Below, one piece after another: positions 37,928 to 47,186 of a stretch of 64,000 nucleotides of DNA. Positions within the stretch are counted from its first letter, which is position 1. Each line of letters starts with the position of its first letter. A program made the position numbers and the translations under genes. The DNA comes from Cellvibrionales bacterium UBA1854 (GTDB taxonomy: Bacteria; Pseudomonadota; Gammaproteobacteria; Pseudomonadales; Porticoccaceae). The notes beneath the pieces were generated by a model, which saw only the letters and a list, made by a program, of their open reading frames with translations, made no database searches and was not told the DNA's origin. The DNA is taken from positions 19,291 to 83,290 of the forward strand of contig DDII01000042.1 of assembly GCA_002338445.1 (NCBI GenBank), read 5' to 3'.

Positions 37928-38701
37928 ATGGCAGTGCTTTTTACGGAGATTGTGACTGAGGTGCATCACTGGAATTGCACTTTGTTTAGTTTTAAGACCA
38001 CGAGGGAGAGGAGCTTTCGTTTCAGAAATGGGCACTTCACAATGATTGGACTCCCATCGGATGGAAAGCCACTGTTGAGAGCTTACAGTTTTGCCAGTGC
38101 CAATTACGAGCCGGAATTAGAGTTTTTTAGCATCAAAGTGCCGGATGGGCCGCTCACTGCAAAGTTGCAGCTGCTTAAAGTAGGGGACAAGGTGCTTGTT
38201 GGAAAAAGATCCAACGGTACGTTAGTCACGGATAATATGTTGCCGGGTAAAACCCTGTACCTAATAAGTACAGGCACTGGACTGGCACCATTTTTGAGCA
38301 TCATCAAGGATCCAGAAATCTATGATCAATTTGAACGCATAGTTCTTACTCACTCAGTGAGATGGTTATCGGAGCTAGCTTATTCAAATTACTTAGAGGA
38401 CGAGCTTCCGGGAGACGAGTATATGGGGGACATTGTGCAAAGAAAGCTTGTATATTACCCCTCAGTTACTAGAGAACCCTTTCGTAATCAAGGGCGGATT
38501 ACAGATTTGGTGAGGACCGGCAAGCTTTTTGTTGACTTGAAACTCCCTTTTCCAACCCTAGTAGATGATAGGTTTATGATTTGTGGGGGACCCAGCATGT
38601 TGAAGGAGTTTTGTGCTATTTTAGAATCAAAAGGGTTTGTGGAGGCAAGGAATGGACGACCGGGGCACTATGTTATTGAGCGTGCATTCATTGAATCTTG
38701 A
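37928..38701 (+). CDS. fpr: Ferredoxin/flavodoxin-NADP+ reductase
   Basis: FAD enzyme that moves electrons between NADPH and ferredoxin or flavodoxin. Visible: FAD motif LRAYSFASANYEPELEFFS, LISTGTGLAPFLSIIKD (NADP site), MICGGPSMLKEF and the C-terminal end VIERAFIES. It has 257 residues from the ATG at 37928, matching pseudomonad Fpr; an in-frame TTG at 37907 is less likely. It is convergent with the ferritin-like gene. Confidence 0.94.
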   Translation: MAVLFTEIVTEVHHWNCTLFSFKTTRERSFRFRNGHFTMIGLPSDGKPLLRAYSFASANYEPELEFFSIKVPDGPLTAKLQLLKVGDKVLVGKRSNGTLVTDNMLPGKTLYLISTGTGLAPFLSIIKDPEIYDQFERIVLTHSVRWLSELAYSNYLEDELPGDEYMGDIVQRKLVYYPSVTREPFRNQGRITDLVRTGKLFVDLKLPFPTLVDDRFMICGGPSMLKEFCAILESKGFVEARNGRPGHYVIERAFIES

Positions 38702-38717
38702 GTGTATTTACCTGTAG

Positions 38718-39176
38718 TTAAGGTTTAAAAACTTCCATTGCACCAGGTCGTCTAAGCATCTTGTTGACCTCATCTAAATGCATTGTTTCCTCAGTGATCA
38801 TTTCTCTCGCATATTCCTCTAACAGGACGGAAGCATTCGACTCGGCGAGCTTTAAGAGCCTGTAGTACATTTTCAAAACGCTCTTCTCATGCTCCAAACT
38901 CTCGCGAAGAATGTCACCAATATCGTGACGTTCGGTTTCAAGTAGCGCTCCGATTTTCAAGGATGGGTGGCCTCCCATTAAGGTCACCAGCTCACCTGCT
39001 CTATGCGCATGCATCAATCCCTCACTTGCATTAGCTTTCATCCAATCAACAATTGGTATCCGATTATATCCATATACCATCAAAGCATAATGAGAATATC
39101 GAACAACGCCGGCTAATTCTGCCTCCATAATTTCGTTAAGTATATCGATAGCAGGTTGATTATTTCTGTCATCCAT
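38718..39176 (-). CDS. Ferritin-like / bacterioferritin family protein
   Basis: A 152-residue four-helix ferritin-like protein. Possible di-iron ligands are the Glu of EAELAGVVRYSHYALM, the Glu/His of SEGLMHAHRAGEL, the Glu of LEHEKSVL, and ITEETMHLDEVNK. The heme-binding Met position of classical bacterioferritin cannot be placed with certainty. It may store iron or oxidise Fe(II). Convergent with fpr; Fpr can feed electrons to ferritins for iron release in other bacteria, so the pairing may be meaningful. Confidence 0.78.
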   Translation of the reverse strand: MDDRNNQPAIDILNEIMEAELAGVVRYSHYALMVYGYNRIPIVDWMKANASEGLMHAHRAGELVTLMGGHPSLKIGALLETERHDIGDILRESLEHEKSVLKMYYRLLKLAESNASVLLEEYAREMITEETMHLDEVNKMLRRPGAMEVFKP

Positions 39177-39285
39177 TGAGCAGTCCTAAAGAAGTCATTT
39201 AAATCACTAAAAACTATTACTACAATGGTATATCCACTGAATGCGTGTGTCCACTCGGTTTTAAATTGTGATACGTAATTCTGTT

Positions 39286-40095
39286 CTATGATTTACTGGG
39301 TAAAGGCAGATTTTTGTGAATTGTTTGTAGACTCGATTTAAATAATTTCGGTGTGCTCGCAAGAATATGTCCGGTTGATAGATATTTTTCTGCCCCTTGA
39401 AAATCACTTACCATTCCACCAGCCTCTGTTACAATTAGAGCACCCGCGGCGATATCCCAGGGGTTTAAATACATTTCCCAGAACACATCCAAACGACCAG
39501 CAGCCACATAGGCAAGGTCGAGAGATGCTACTCCCATTCGTCGGATTCCCGCTGAGTTTTTTGCAAATTCACGCATCGTTTTTAGATAACCGCTCATATA
39601 ATTGAATGATGGAGAATTAAAGGGAATTCCCGTACCGTAGAGGGCGCCCTCACTGGAACGTCGACCTGACACTCGAATGCGTCGTCCATTTAGAAATGCG
39701 CCGTTGCCTCGACTCGCGGTGAATTCCTCTCGTTTGAATGGTTCCAAGACTACGCCATGCTCCAAGTTGCCTTTTGACAAACATGCAATTGAAACCGCAA
39801 CGTGTGGAATTCCTCTGATAAAGTTAGTGGTACCATCCAGAGGATCTATTATCCATTCGAACTCGCTCTTGGGATCACCACTTTTTCCAGTTTCTTCCCC
39901 GCGGAAGCTATGGTGCGGGTAAGCTTTGCTGATATTTTGAATGATGGATTGCTCAGAGATTCGATCTACGTCCGTGACAAAGTCGTTACGCCTTTTTTCG
40001 TCTACCCTCACGACATCCAGGTTGTCTGCAGCCTTTACAATCATCTCGCCAGCAGCTCTAGCGGCTCTGAGAGCTATAGTGCACATCGGTTGCAT
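39286..40095 (-). CDS. suhB: Inositol-1-monophosphatase family protein SuhB
   Basis: Metal-dependent phosphatase fold; SuhB also acts in rRNA transcription antitermination in E. coli. Metal sites: GEETG, WIIDPLDGTTNFIRGIPH and the C-terminal NPWDIAAGALIVTEAGG. It has 269 residues (E. coli 267). It is divergent from trmJ, a conserved gammaproteobacterial arrangement. Confidence 0.94.
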   Translation of the reverse strand: MQPMCTIALRAARAAGEMIVKAADNLDVVRVDEKRRNDFVTDVDRISEQSIIQNISKAYPHHSFRGEETGKSGDPKSEFEWIIDPLDGTTNFIRGIPHVAVSIACLSKGNLEHGVVLEPFKREEFTASRGNGAFLNGRRIRVSGRRSSEGALYGTGIPFNSPSFNYMSGYLKTMREFAKNSAGIRRMGVASLDLAYVAAGRLDVFWEMYLNPWDIAAGALIVTEAGGMVSDFQGAEKYLSTGHILASTPKLFKSSLQTIHKNLPLPSKS

Positions 40096-40205
40096 ATTAT
40101 GAATCCGCGACTCACAGAATAAACCTCATGATACCAGATCATATCAATTCTGTTAAACTCTAGTGATTAGATCTATTTTATGTTTCGTATCTCCCGGGGG
40201 TTATA

Positions 40206-40973
40206 ATGTTTCAACAAGGGTGCCGTGCTAATATCCGTATCGTTCTGGTAAACACGAGTCACCCCGGAAACATTGGAGGTGTAGCCCGGGCTATGAAAAA
40301 TATGGCCCTTGATCAGTTATATCTTGTGCAGCCGAGGGAGTTTCCGGCCTCAAGAGCAGTGTGGAGAGCAGCTGGGGCGACAGATGTTTTAAAGACAGCA
40401 AAGATATTTGAGTGTGTCGATGATGCGGTAAGAGATTGTGGTTTAGTAATTGGAACGAGTGCGCGCGGGCGAAGAATTCCTTGGCCAATTATTAATCCCC
40501 GAGATTGTGGAGCTATAGCTTGGAAAGAATCCTCGGTTCATCCAGTAGCGCTTTTGTTTGGTCGAGAGGATCGAGGACTGACAAATGATGAATTACATAA
40601 ATGTCATTATCATGTTCACATACCCTCAAATCATGAGTATAGCTCACTTAACCTTGCCTGCGCAGTGCAAGTGATTGTCTATGAAGTTTATTTGGCGTTT
40701 TTAGAGAAAAACGATTTAAACTTTAGTATGCAAACTGAGTGGGATCAGCCAGTAGCGAAAGTTGGAGATCTCGAAAGATTTCACACACATCTGGAGGAGA
40801 CCATGAAAGAAGTTGGTTTCTACGATCCTAATAATCCAAAACAATTAATGACTAGGATGCGGCGCCTTTTTAGTCGCGTGAGAATGGATGAGATGGAAGT
40901 GTCGATTCTTCGTGGTCTGCTCTCGGCGGTGCAACGTAAACTAAATGGCTACACTAAAAAGTATGGCGAATAA
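40206..40973 (+). CDS. trmJ: tRNA (cytidine/uridine-2'-O)-methyltransferase TrmJ
   Basis: SPOUT-class enzyme that methylates position 32 of tRNAs. Visible: IRIVLVNTSHPGNIGGVARAMK, LLFGREDRGLTNDEL and the knot-forming IPSNHEYSSLNLACAVQ. It has 255 residues. It sits upstream of the isc operon, as in most relatives, but the cysE and iscR genes that commonly lie between are missing. Confidence 0.95.
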   Translation: MFQQGCRANIRIVLVNTSHPGNIGGVARAMKNMALDQLYLVQPREFPASRAVWRAAGATDVLKTAKIFECVDDAVRDCGLVIGTSARGRRIPWPIINPRDCGAIAWKESSVHPVALLFGREDRGLTNDELHKCHYHVHIPSNHEYSSLNLACAVQVIVYEVYLAFLEKNDLNFSMQTEWDQPVAKVGDLERFHTHLEETMKEVGFYDPNNPKQLMTRMRRLFSRVRMDEMEVSILRGLLSAVQRKLNGYTKKYGE

Positions 40974-41302
40974 GGTAAAAGTTAGGTGAAAATACCTGTA
41001 GTTGGACGTCAAGAGCTTCACAATTTTATAACAAATGGTGTGACAGATTGCATGTAGAGTCGCAGGCATACACACTGGGGGCGGAGCAGATGATGCGTTG
41101 TCCACGTTTGGTAGGTCTTAGAAGAACAGATTTTAAGCGAAACTTCCCGATGAAAATTTGGTATAGTTTGGACCGTTCTGATGGACAAAAGAAGGACACG
41201 TTTTTCTGGTGCTCTTGAGGGAGATTCAAAGCGAAAAGTTTTGCTAGCACAGTTAGTGAAGGAAAACAAACAACGTTAATTATGGAAAAGATGGAGCGAT
41301 TT
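40974..41302 (+). promoter_or_regulatory. trmJ-iscS gap: putative isc promoter, no iscR
   Basis: A 329-base stretch in the place usually held by iscR (and often cysE). All frames were read and no Rrf2-type helix-turn-helix was recognised. A TATAGT element at 41162-41167 is a plausible -10 box, with no good -35 at standard distance. A 32-codon basic frame at 41181-41279 is described separately. A GGAG at 41293-41296 serves the iscS start. Confidence 0.45.
41181..41279 (+). CDS. Possible small basic peptide upstream of iscS
   Basis: ATG-started frame of 32 residues, rich in Lys and Arg (begins [14 protein letters not shown], ends KENKQR), ending 23 bases before the iscS start. It has no visible ribosome-binding site, and the candidate -10 box at 41162 would place its start very close to the RNA 5' end, so it would be near-leaderless. 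No homologue is recognised. It could be chance. Confidence 0.2.
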   Translation: MDKRRTRFSGALEGDSKRKVLLAQLVKENKQR

Positions 41303-42517
41303 ATGACATTGCCAATTTACTTGGACTACGCATCAACTACACCGGTCGACCCGGTCGTGGCAGATAAAATGATGGATTGCCTTACTACTTCAGGGAAGTT
41401 TGGGAATCCTGCATCCAGATCGCACGTGTTCGGTTGGGAGGCTGAATCCGCGGTGGAGGACGCACGTGCTGACGTGGCTAACATCATGGGTGCTGATCCG
41501 AGAGAGATTGTTTGGACTTCGGGAGCAACAGAGGCTAATAACCTTGCAATTAAGGGTTGTGCTCATTTTAACGTTCGAAGGGGAAAACATATCGTTACGT
41601 CTCGAATTGAGCACAAGGCTGTTTTGGATACTTGTAGGCAACTAGAGAGAGAGGGGTTCGAGCTGACATATCTGGATCCAGACGCAAACGGTCTTATTCA
41701 GCCAGAAATGGTGTCAGAAGCACTCCGAGGAGATACCACCGTTGTTTCAATAATGCATGTTAATAATGAGCTCGGCACACGGAATGACATTGCCTCTATA
41801 GGAAAAGTCTGCCGCGATAGGAAGATATTTTTTCACGTCGACGCCGCGCAAAGCGCAGGGAAAACTCCTATCGATGTAGAGGAAATGAATGTGGACATGA
41901 TGTCTTTTTCTGCGCACAAATTGTATGGGCCCAAAGGCATCGGAGCGCTCTATGTCAGGCGCAAGCCCCGAGTGCGAATTGAAGCTCAAATTCATGGTGG
42001 TGGGCACGAGAGGGGCATGCGGTCTGGAACCTTACCCACGCATCAGATCGTTGGTATGGGAGAAGCGTTCAGACTCGGACGCGAAATGCTTGAATCTGAA
42101 ACGGACAGGATCACCCGTCTTCGACATAGGCTTTGGGCGGGTGTTTCCGATATGGAGGAAGTCTATTTAAATGGGTCTGCTCAGCAAAGTGTCCCAGGAA
42201 TTATTAACATCAGCTTTGCCTTTGTTGAAGGTGAGTCGCTAATTATGGCTCTGAGGGATTTGGCTGTCTCTTCAGGTTCTGCGTGCACCTCAGCGAGCCT
42301 TGAGCCCTCATATGTTTTACGCGCATTGGGGTTGAATGACGAAATGGCGCACAGTTCTATCCGATTCAGCATTGGAAGATATACCACAAAAGAGCAGATT
42401 GATGATACCATTGCAAAGGTCCGTAGGGCGGTAGAGAAGTTGCGTGAATTATCCCCGCTTTGGGATATGTTTAAAGATGGTATCGACCTTAATCAAGTGG
42501 AGTGGTCGGCTCACTAA
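41303..42517 (+). CDS. iscS: Cysteine desulfurase IscS
   Basis: PLP enzyme that takes sulfur from cysteine for Fe-S clusters and tRNA thiolation. Visible: [39 protein letters not shown] (PLP lysine), and [20 protein letters not shown] (catalytic loop Cys). It has 404 residues, equal to E. coli IscS, when started at the ATG at 41303, which has GGAG six bases upstream; a longer version from 41282 is less likely. First gene of iscS-iscU-iscA-hscB-hscA-fdx-iscX. Confidence 0.97.
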   Translation: MTLPIYLDYASTTPVDPVVADKMMDCLTTSGKFGNPASRSHVFGWEAESAVEDARADVANIMGADPREIVWTSGATEANNLAIKGCAHFNVRRGKHIVTSRIEHKAVLDTCRQLEREGFELTYLDPDANGLIQPEMVSEALRGDTTVVSIMHVNNELGTRNDIASIGKVCRDRKIFFHVDAAQSAGKTPIDVEEMNVDMMSFSAHKLYGPKGIGALYVRRKPRVRIEAQIHGGGHERGMRSGTLPTHQIVGMGEAFRLGREMLESETDRITRLRHRLWAGVSDMEEVYLNGSAQQSVPGIINISFAFVEGESLIMALRDLAVSSGSACTSASLEPSYVLRALGLNDEMAHSSIRFSIGRYTTKEQIDDTIAKVRRAVEKLRELSPLWDMFKDGIDLNQVEWSAH

Positions 42518-42615
42518 CGTTAATGTACTTTTAGTGCAAATTGCAACGAGTATGTTAAAGTATTAGGAATGGGCCATTGAATATAGCTAAATATTAAACT
42601 TTAGGAGGATTTGGA

Positions 42616-42999
42616 ATGGCGTATAGTGACAAAGTCATAGATCACTACGAGAATCCAAGAAATGTGGGAAAACTAGACGATACGTCTAAATTTGTTGGTA
42701 CGGGTATGGTTGGAGCGCCCGCTTGCGGGGACGTGATGCGGCTCCAGATTCAGGTGGATTCTGATGGTGTTATTGAAGACGCTAAATTTAAAACTTATGG
42801 TTGCGGCTCTGCAATAGCCTCCAGTTCTCTCTTAACAGAGTGGGTGAAGGGTAAGAACATAAACGACGCAGAGCAAATCAAAAATACAGAAATCGCGCAA
42901 GAACTAGCTTTACCGCCTGTAAAGATTCACTGTTCTGTGTTGGCTGAGGACGCCATAAAGGCCGCAGTTCGAGATGTGAGAGATAAGCAGGGGATATGA
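42616..42999 (+). CDS. iscU: Iron-sulfur cluster scaffold IscU
   Basis: Scaffold on which the cluster is built. The three cysteines and neighbours are in [20 protein letters not shown] and [17 protein letters not shown], the HscA recognition motif, is present. It has 127 residues (E. coli 128). AGGAGG lies upstream of the ATG. A 98-base gap separates it from iscS. Confidence 0.98.
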   Translation: MAYSDKVIDHYENPRNVGKLDDTSKFVGTGMVGAPACGDVMRLQIQVDSDGVIEDAKFKTYGCGSAIASSSLLTEWVKGKNINDAEQIKNTEIAQELALPPVKIHCSVLAEDAIKAAVRDVRDKQGI

Positions 43000-43006
43000 A
43001 ACTGTA

Positions 43007-43330
43007 ATGGCTATAACTATGACAGAGGCGGCTCAACTTCATGTGGCGAGGAACCTTTCAGCGAGAGAGAAAGGTATAGGAGTTCGATTAGGGGTAAAGA
43101 CCACGGGCTGTTCCGGGCTATCTTACCTTCTAGAGTTCGTTGATGAGGCATTGAAAGAAGATCGTATATTCGATGTAGGCATAGTCAAGGTCTTCGTAGA
43201 TCCTAAAAGCTTATTATTCCTTGATGGTACCGAGCTAGACTACGTCAAAGAAGGTATCAACGAGGGCTTCGAATTTAAAAACCCAAATGTAAAAAATGAG
43301 TGTGGGTGTGGAGAGAGCTTCCACGTCTAG
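43007..43330 (+). CDS. iscA: Iron-sulfur assembly protein IscA
   Basis: A-type carrier of iron or Fe-S clusters. The three conserved cysteines are in [13 protein letters not shown] and ECGCGESF. It has 107 residues, as in E. coli. It starts seven bases after the iscU stop. Confidence 0.97.
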   Translation: MAITMTEAAQLHVARNLSAREKGIGVRLGVKTTGCSGLSYLLEFVDEALKEDRIFDVGIVKVFVDPKSLLFLDGTELDYVKEGINEGFEFKNPNVKNECGCGESFHV

Positions 43331-43350
43331 TATATTCATTGACGCTTCAA

Positions 43351-43905
43351 GTGATTAAGTCGAAATCATATTTTGCAATATTTTCTCTTGAGATGGACTG
43401 GGCCATTGATCTGCTGTTGCTGAAATCCCGGTATCTCAATCTTCAGAAACAATTTCATCCCGACAAGTTTTTAATGAAAAGTAGTTTGGAAAAAAGATTA
43501 GCCATGCAAACCGCATCATTGATTAATGATGCCTATGACACATTAGCATCCCCTTTAAAACGTGCACAGTACCTTCTTGACCTTAGAGGTTATGATGCTC
43601 AGCCGGAGAGGCACACATCTTGTGATGGTTTGTTTTTAATGGAGCAGATTGAATTGCGAGAAGAACTCGAAATGATTGAGGGCCAGAACCAGAACCAGAA
43701 TACGTGCAAGGATTTAAGTGAAAGATTGGGATCTTTTTCGACCAAAATTCAGCATCGATACGAAAGTTTGCAGAACGATTTTAGTGAAAGCTACGCAAAG
43801 GGGCTACTCGATAATTCCTTCAGCGTGCTTGGCAAAATGCAGTTTTTTGCCAAGCTATTAGATCAGGTTGAAGATCTGGAAAGTCGTCTGATTATTTGCG
43901 ATTAA
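43351..43905 (+). CDS. hscB: Fe-S co-chaperone HscB (J domain)
   Basis: J-domain partner of HscA that hands it IscU. The HPD motif is in [12 protein letters not shown], followed by [20 protein letters not shown] and the C-terminal [16 protein letters not shown]. It has about 184 residues. The start is uncertain; GTG at 43351 gives a protein aligning with E. coli HscB, and there is no strong ribosome-binding site. A short QNQNQN repeat lies near residue 110. Confidence 0.92.
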   Translation: MIKSKSYFAIFSLEMDWAIDLLLLKSRYLNLQKQFHPDKFLMKSSLEKRLAMQTASLINDAYDTLASPLKRAQYLLDLRGYDAQPERHTSCDGLFLMEQIELREELEMIEGQNQNQNTCKDLSERLGSFSTKIQHRYESLQNDFSESYAKGLLDNSFSVLGKMQFFAKLLDQVEDLESRLIICD

Positions 43906-43921
43906 TCTAATTGGAGCTCAA

Positions 43922-45790
43922 ATGGCACTAATGCAGATAGCAGAACCGGGAGGCTTCCCCAGCGAAAGACGACAACAAATGCGTGCCGTTGGCATAGATC
44001 TCGGCACTACCAATTCTCTGATTGCAGTTGTCGAAGACGGTGCTCCAAAAGTACTGCCTGATAGCAATGGTGCTTTTCTTATCCCATCTGTTGTCCATTA
44101 TGAAAAAGATGGAGATGTACTTGTTGGAGCCAACGCGCAGTCAAGGGTGTTAACGGATCCTTTGAATACTCTCAGCTCTATAAAGCGTTTATTGGGTCGA
44201 GGAATTACGGATATGCCGAGGCTTGGAAATAAGCTGCCCTATGAGGTTGAAGTGAGGGAAGGTGGCATGCCGACAATTCTCACGCGTTATGGTCCCGTAA
44301 GTCCCGTACAGGTATCCTCTGAAATTTTACGATGTGCAGTATCCGCAGGAAAGGCGTACTTTGGATCTGAGATTGACGGGGCTGTTATCACGGTCCCAGC
44401 TTATTTTGATGATTCGCAGCGTCAGGCTACCAAAGATGCTGCGACGCTCGCAGGGATCAAGGTGTTACGGTTACTTAATGAACCAACCGCCGCGGCAATT
44501 GCATATGGTCTTAATGAGTCGGAAGAGGGTATTATCGCTGTCTATGATCTTGGCGGAGGGACCTTTGATATATCAATTTTACGGTTGACTAAAGGTGTAT
44601 TCGAGGTGCTTGCCACTGGAGGAAACTCGGCACTCGGCGGCGATGATTTTGATCGCGTAATAGCAGATTGGTTATGTGAGCAGACAGGTATAGGACCTTC
44701 GATAGATCCGTCAACCCAGCGATTGGTAATGACGGCTGCTAGGTCCGCTAAGGAGGATTTGACTCTGGCTGAGTGTACATCAATTACGACACTGGGGTGG
44801 CGGGGTGTCCTTAGCAGGGAACACTTTTATAAAATGATTGACTCTCTAATTAGTGAAACTATGCGGACTTGTAAACGAGTGATGAGTGACGCTAATGTTA
44901 AATCAAATCAGATAAGAGAGGTAGTTCTGGTTGGAGGTTCTTCCCGGATTCCATTGGTAAGGGAAAAAGTGAACGACTTGTTTGGGTGTAAAGCGCGCAG
45001 TGAGCTAGACCCAGATCAGGTTGTGGCGCTCGGTGCTGCAATCCAGGCTGACAATTTAGCCGGTAACCGTCAGTCGGAGGATATGCTTCTGCTCGATGTT
45101 CTTCCCTTGTCTCTCGGTATAGAGACAATGGGAGGATTGACAGAAAAAATTATACCTCGAAACACGACAATTCCCGTTTCAAAGTCGCAAGAATTCACCA
45201 CTTTCAAAGATGGACAGACTGCAATGTCAATTCATATTGTACAGGGTGAGAGAGAATTAGTCAGTGACTGCCGTTCTCTAGCACGTTTTGATTTGCGAGA
45301 TATTCCTCCTATGGTTGCCGGGTCTGCTAAGGTACTTGTAACTTATGAAGTAGATGCTGATGGATTACTAAATGTGAGTGCCATGGAAAAAACAAGTCAG
45401 GTAGTATCTCGAATCGAGGTTAAACCTTCTTACGGTCTAGACGAAAATGAGATACTACGGATGCTGGATGATTCGATTCGGTATTCCAAAGATGATATCT
45501 TAATCCGAAACCTACGTGAACAGCAGGTGGAGGCTGATCGGTTGATCGAGGATCTCACCTCGGCGCTTGATAGAGATAGTGACATGTTAACTAAAAACGA
45601 ATTACTATCCCTTCAACAAAGCATAGCTGACTTGCGTATTTTTAGAGCTGAATGCAGCGACCACAATGAGTTATCGGTGCGAATTGGCAACGTAGCTAAA
45701 ACAAGCGAGTCATTTGCTGAACGGCGTATGAATAAAAGTATTCAGTTAGCACTGGCTGGACAAACTTTAGAAGCATTAGAAAAGGGTTAA
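43922..45790 (+). CDS. hscA: Fe-S assembly Hsp70 chaperone HscA
   Basis: Specialised Hsp70 that drives cluster transfer from IscU. Visible: [67 protein letters not shown] and the substrate domain [11 protein letters not shown]. It has 622 residues (E. coli 616). It starts 16 bases after hscB. Confidence 0.97.
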   Translation: MALMQIAEPGGFPSERRQQMRAVGIDLGTTNSLIAVVEDGAPKVLPDSNGAFLIPSVVHYEKDGDVLVGANAQSRVLTDPLNTLSSIKRLLGRGITDMPRLGNKLPYEVEVREGGMPTILTRYGPVSPVQVSSEILRCAVSAGKAYFGSEIDGAVITVPAYFDDSQRQATKDAATLAGIKVLRLLNEPTAAAIAYGLNESEEGIIAVYDLGGGTFDISILRLTKGVFEVLATGGNSALGGDDFDRVIADWLCEQTGIGPSIDPSTQRLVMTAARSAKEDLTLAECTSITTLGWRGVLSREHFYKMIDSLISETMRTCKRVMSDANVKSNQIREVVLVGGSSRIPLVREKVNDLFGCKARSELDPDQVVALGAAIQADNLAGNRQSEDMLLLDVLPLSLGIETMGGLTEKIIPRNTTIPVSKSQEFTTFKDGQTAMSIHIVQGERELVSDCRSLARFDLRDIPPMVAGSAKVLVTYEVDADGLLNVSAMEKTSQVVSRIEVKPSYGLDENEILRMLDDSIRYSKDDILIRNLREQQVEADRLIEDLTSALDRDSDMLTKNELLSLQQSIADLRIFRAECSDHNELSVRIGNVAKTSESFAERRMNKSIQLALAGQTLEALEKG

Positions 45791-45795
45791 TTATT

Positions 45796-46134
45796 ATGCC
45801 TAGACTTGTTTTTTTGCCCCATCATGAAATATGCCCAGAGGGCGCGGTAGTGGACGCTGAGCAAGGAGAAAGTATCTGTGAAGCGGCCCTTCGCTGTGGT
45901 TTGGATATAGAACATGCATGTGAGATGTCGTGTGCATGTACGACCTGTCATGTGCATATTCGAAAGGGTTACGATGACCTTTCTGAAGCTGAAGAACTTG
46001 AGGATGACTATCTCGATAAAGCATGGGGCGTCGACCCTGATTCCAGGTTGAGTTGTCAAGTGATTCTTGGGGATAAAGACTTAGTTGTTGAAATCCCCAA
46101 GTACACTATCAATATGGTGTCCGAACGTCATTGA
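45796..46134 (+). CDS. fdx: Isc-type [2Fe-2S] ferredoxin
   Basis: Electron donor for cluster assembly. Cluster cysteines: ACEMSCACTTCHV (three Cys, spacing as in adrenodoxin-type ferredoxins) and RLSCQV. It has 112 residues (E. coli 111). It starts five bases after hscA. Confidence 0.97.
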   Translation: MPRLVFLPHHEICPEGAVVDAEQGESICEAALRCGLDIEHACEMSCACTTCHVHIRKGYDDLSEAEELEDDYLDKAWGVDPDSRLSCQVILGDKDLVVEIPKYTINMVSERH

Positions 46135-46147
46135 CGGGAGAGAATTT

Positions 46148-46342
46148 ATGAGATGGAGTGATATTAACGATATTGCCATTGAATTATGTGAACAATACCC
46201 CGAAACTGATCCGCAATATGTTAATTTTGTTGACTTGAGAGGGTGGATTGTGTCGCTAAGTGAATTTGATGATGATCCCGAACGTTGTGGTGAAAAAATC
46301 CTCGAGGCGATCCAAATGGCTTGGATCGATGAGAGAGATTAA
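46148..46342 (+). CDS. iscX: Fe-S assembly protein IscX
   Basis: Small acidic regulator of IscS. It has 64 residues with MRWSDINDIAIEL, YPETDPQYVNF and FDDDPERCGEKILEAIQMAW, as in E. coli IscX (66). The ATG at 46148 is preceded by GGGAGAG. Last gene of the isc operon. Confidence 0.95.
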   Translation: MRWSDINDIAIELCEQYPETDPQYVNFVDLRGWIVSLSEFDDDPERCGEKILEAIQMAWIDERD

Positions 46343-46633
46343 TTTTTCCAGCTAGCGACCGCAAATATTTTCAAATGACACCCTTGGGTTGCTAGCAATC
46401 TAATACTTTTTGTCCACCTTTCCGGTGTAGACAGCAGAACTGATTCAAGAGAAGGGTTTTTTGTTCTTGTCTGGTTTCCAGTTTGACACGCAACAGAAAA
46501 ATGATCCTATACACCTGCATCCCAATCCTTTATATTTCTATAAGTTTGGGTAAGTGCAAAATCTTATTCTTTGAGATCTGCGGCGATTTATTTGCTTAGT
46601 ATTATGATTCAAAAAAATATTTTGTGCCGGCGA
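46343..46633 (+). other. Structured non-coding stretch after iscX (possible 3' UTR or small RNA)
   Basis: About 290 bases with no convincing frame between iscX and a strong terminator. It contains a 10-bp inverted repeat, GCTAGCGACC at 46351-46360 and GGTTGCTAGC at 46387-46396, pairing perfectly if one G-U pair is allowed. A shorter stem, GTC-CACC / GGTG-GAC, lies near 46410-46432. It may be the long 3' end of the isc message or hold a separate small RNA. No known RNA family was recognised. Confidence 0.35.
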
Positions 46634-46659
46634 GGTAGCAGAGTCTGCTATCTTTTTTT
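46634..46659 (+). terminator. Strong intrinsic terminator
   Basis: The arms GGTAGCAG and CTGCTATC pair over eight bases (one G-U) with an AGT loop, followed directly by seven T's. It points along the + strand and would end transcripts from the isc operon or from a small RNA upstream. Confidence 0.8.
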
Positions 46660-47186
46660 CACGCAAAATATGCCGCCCAATAGTTGCTTCTTCGTTTAAT
46701 TTGAAAAACTTACATCCAACAACAAATTCGTTTGAGTCAAGATGCCATGCCGATAAATTTTTCGTTGGATTTTACCTAGCTAGTATATTAATTGAACATT
46801 CTTTCACCGGCCGATATTATTTTTGGTTGGTCGCATTAAAGGCGCCAGAACCTAATGCTAATTCGAACCTAGGGGAAGGTTGTCTTATTAACATCAAATC
46901 TATTCTAGAAGAGGGTGATCGGCATAGGAGCTTTAATAAGGCTGCACTATATCCTAGTTGAGGTCAGTGCCGTTTATTCAAGTGTTACATCTCGTAATTC
47001 ATTTACTCATTTGCCTTTTAGTTTTCCCCATATAGCGTAAAAGGCGCAGTACTTTGCGTAAATTATAGGAGGTGGGTCTTGGCTCAAAGTATGTTATGTG
47101 AGGCTCAAAAAAATGATCACCAGTATAAAGTGTTTCAAGGGGCGCTTGTTTAAATAGGTTCACCTATCTTTAATAGGTAACATCAA
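46660..47186. other. Loose intergenic stretch without a clear gene
   Basis: About 530 bases between the terminator and the Tag-like gene. An 86-codon + frame at 46701-46961 starts at TTG without a ribosome-binding site and resembles no family. A small frame with a strong ribosome-binding site lies at 47079-47153 (separate entry). Short repeats of ATAGGT / ACCTAT at about 47154-47180 could form a weak hairpin downstream of the reverse-strand Tag-like gene. Confidence 0.35.
47079..47153 (+). CDS. Possible 24-residue peptide with strong ribosome-binding site
   Basis: TTG-started frame (AQSMLCEAQKNDHQYKVF in its middle) with AGGAGG six bases upstream. No homologue is recognised. It may be the stub of a lost gene or a chance match. 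Confidence 0.2.
   Translation: MAQSMLCEAQKNDHQYKVFQGALV

Noticed and set aside
46701..46961. 86-codon frame after the isc terminator
   Set aside because: TTG start without a ribosome-binding site, odd composition and no recognisable motif.
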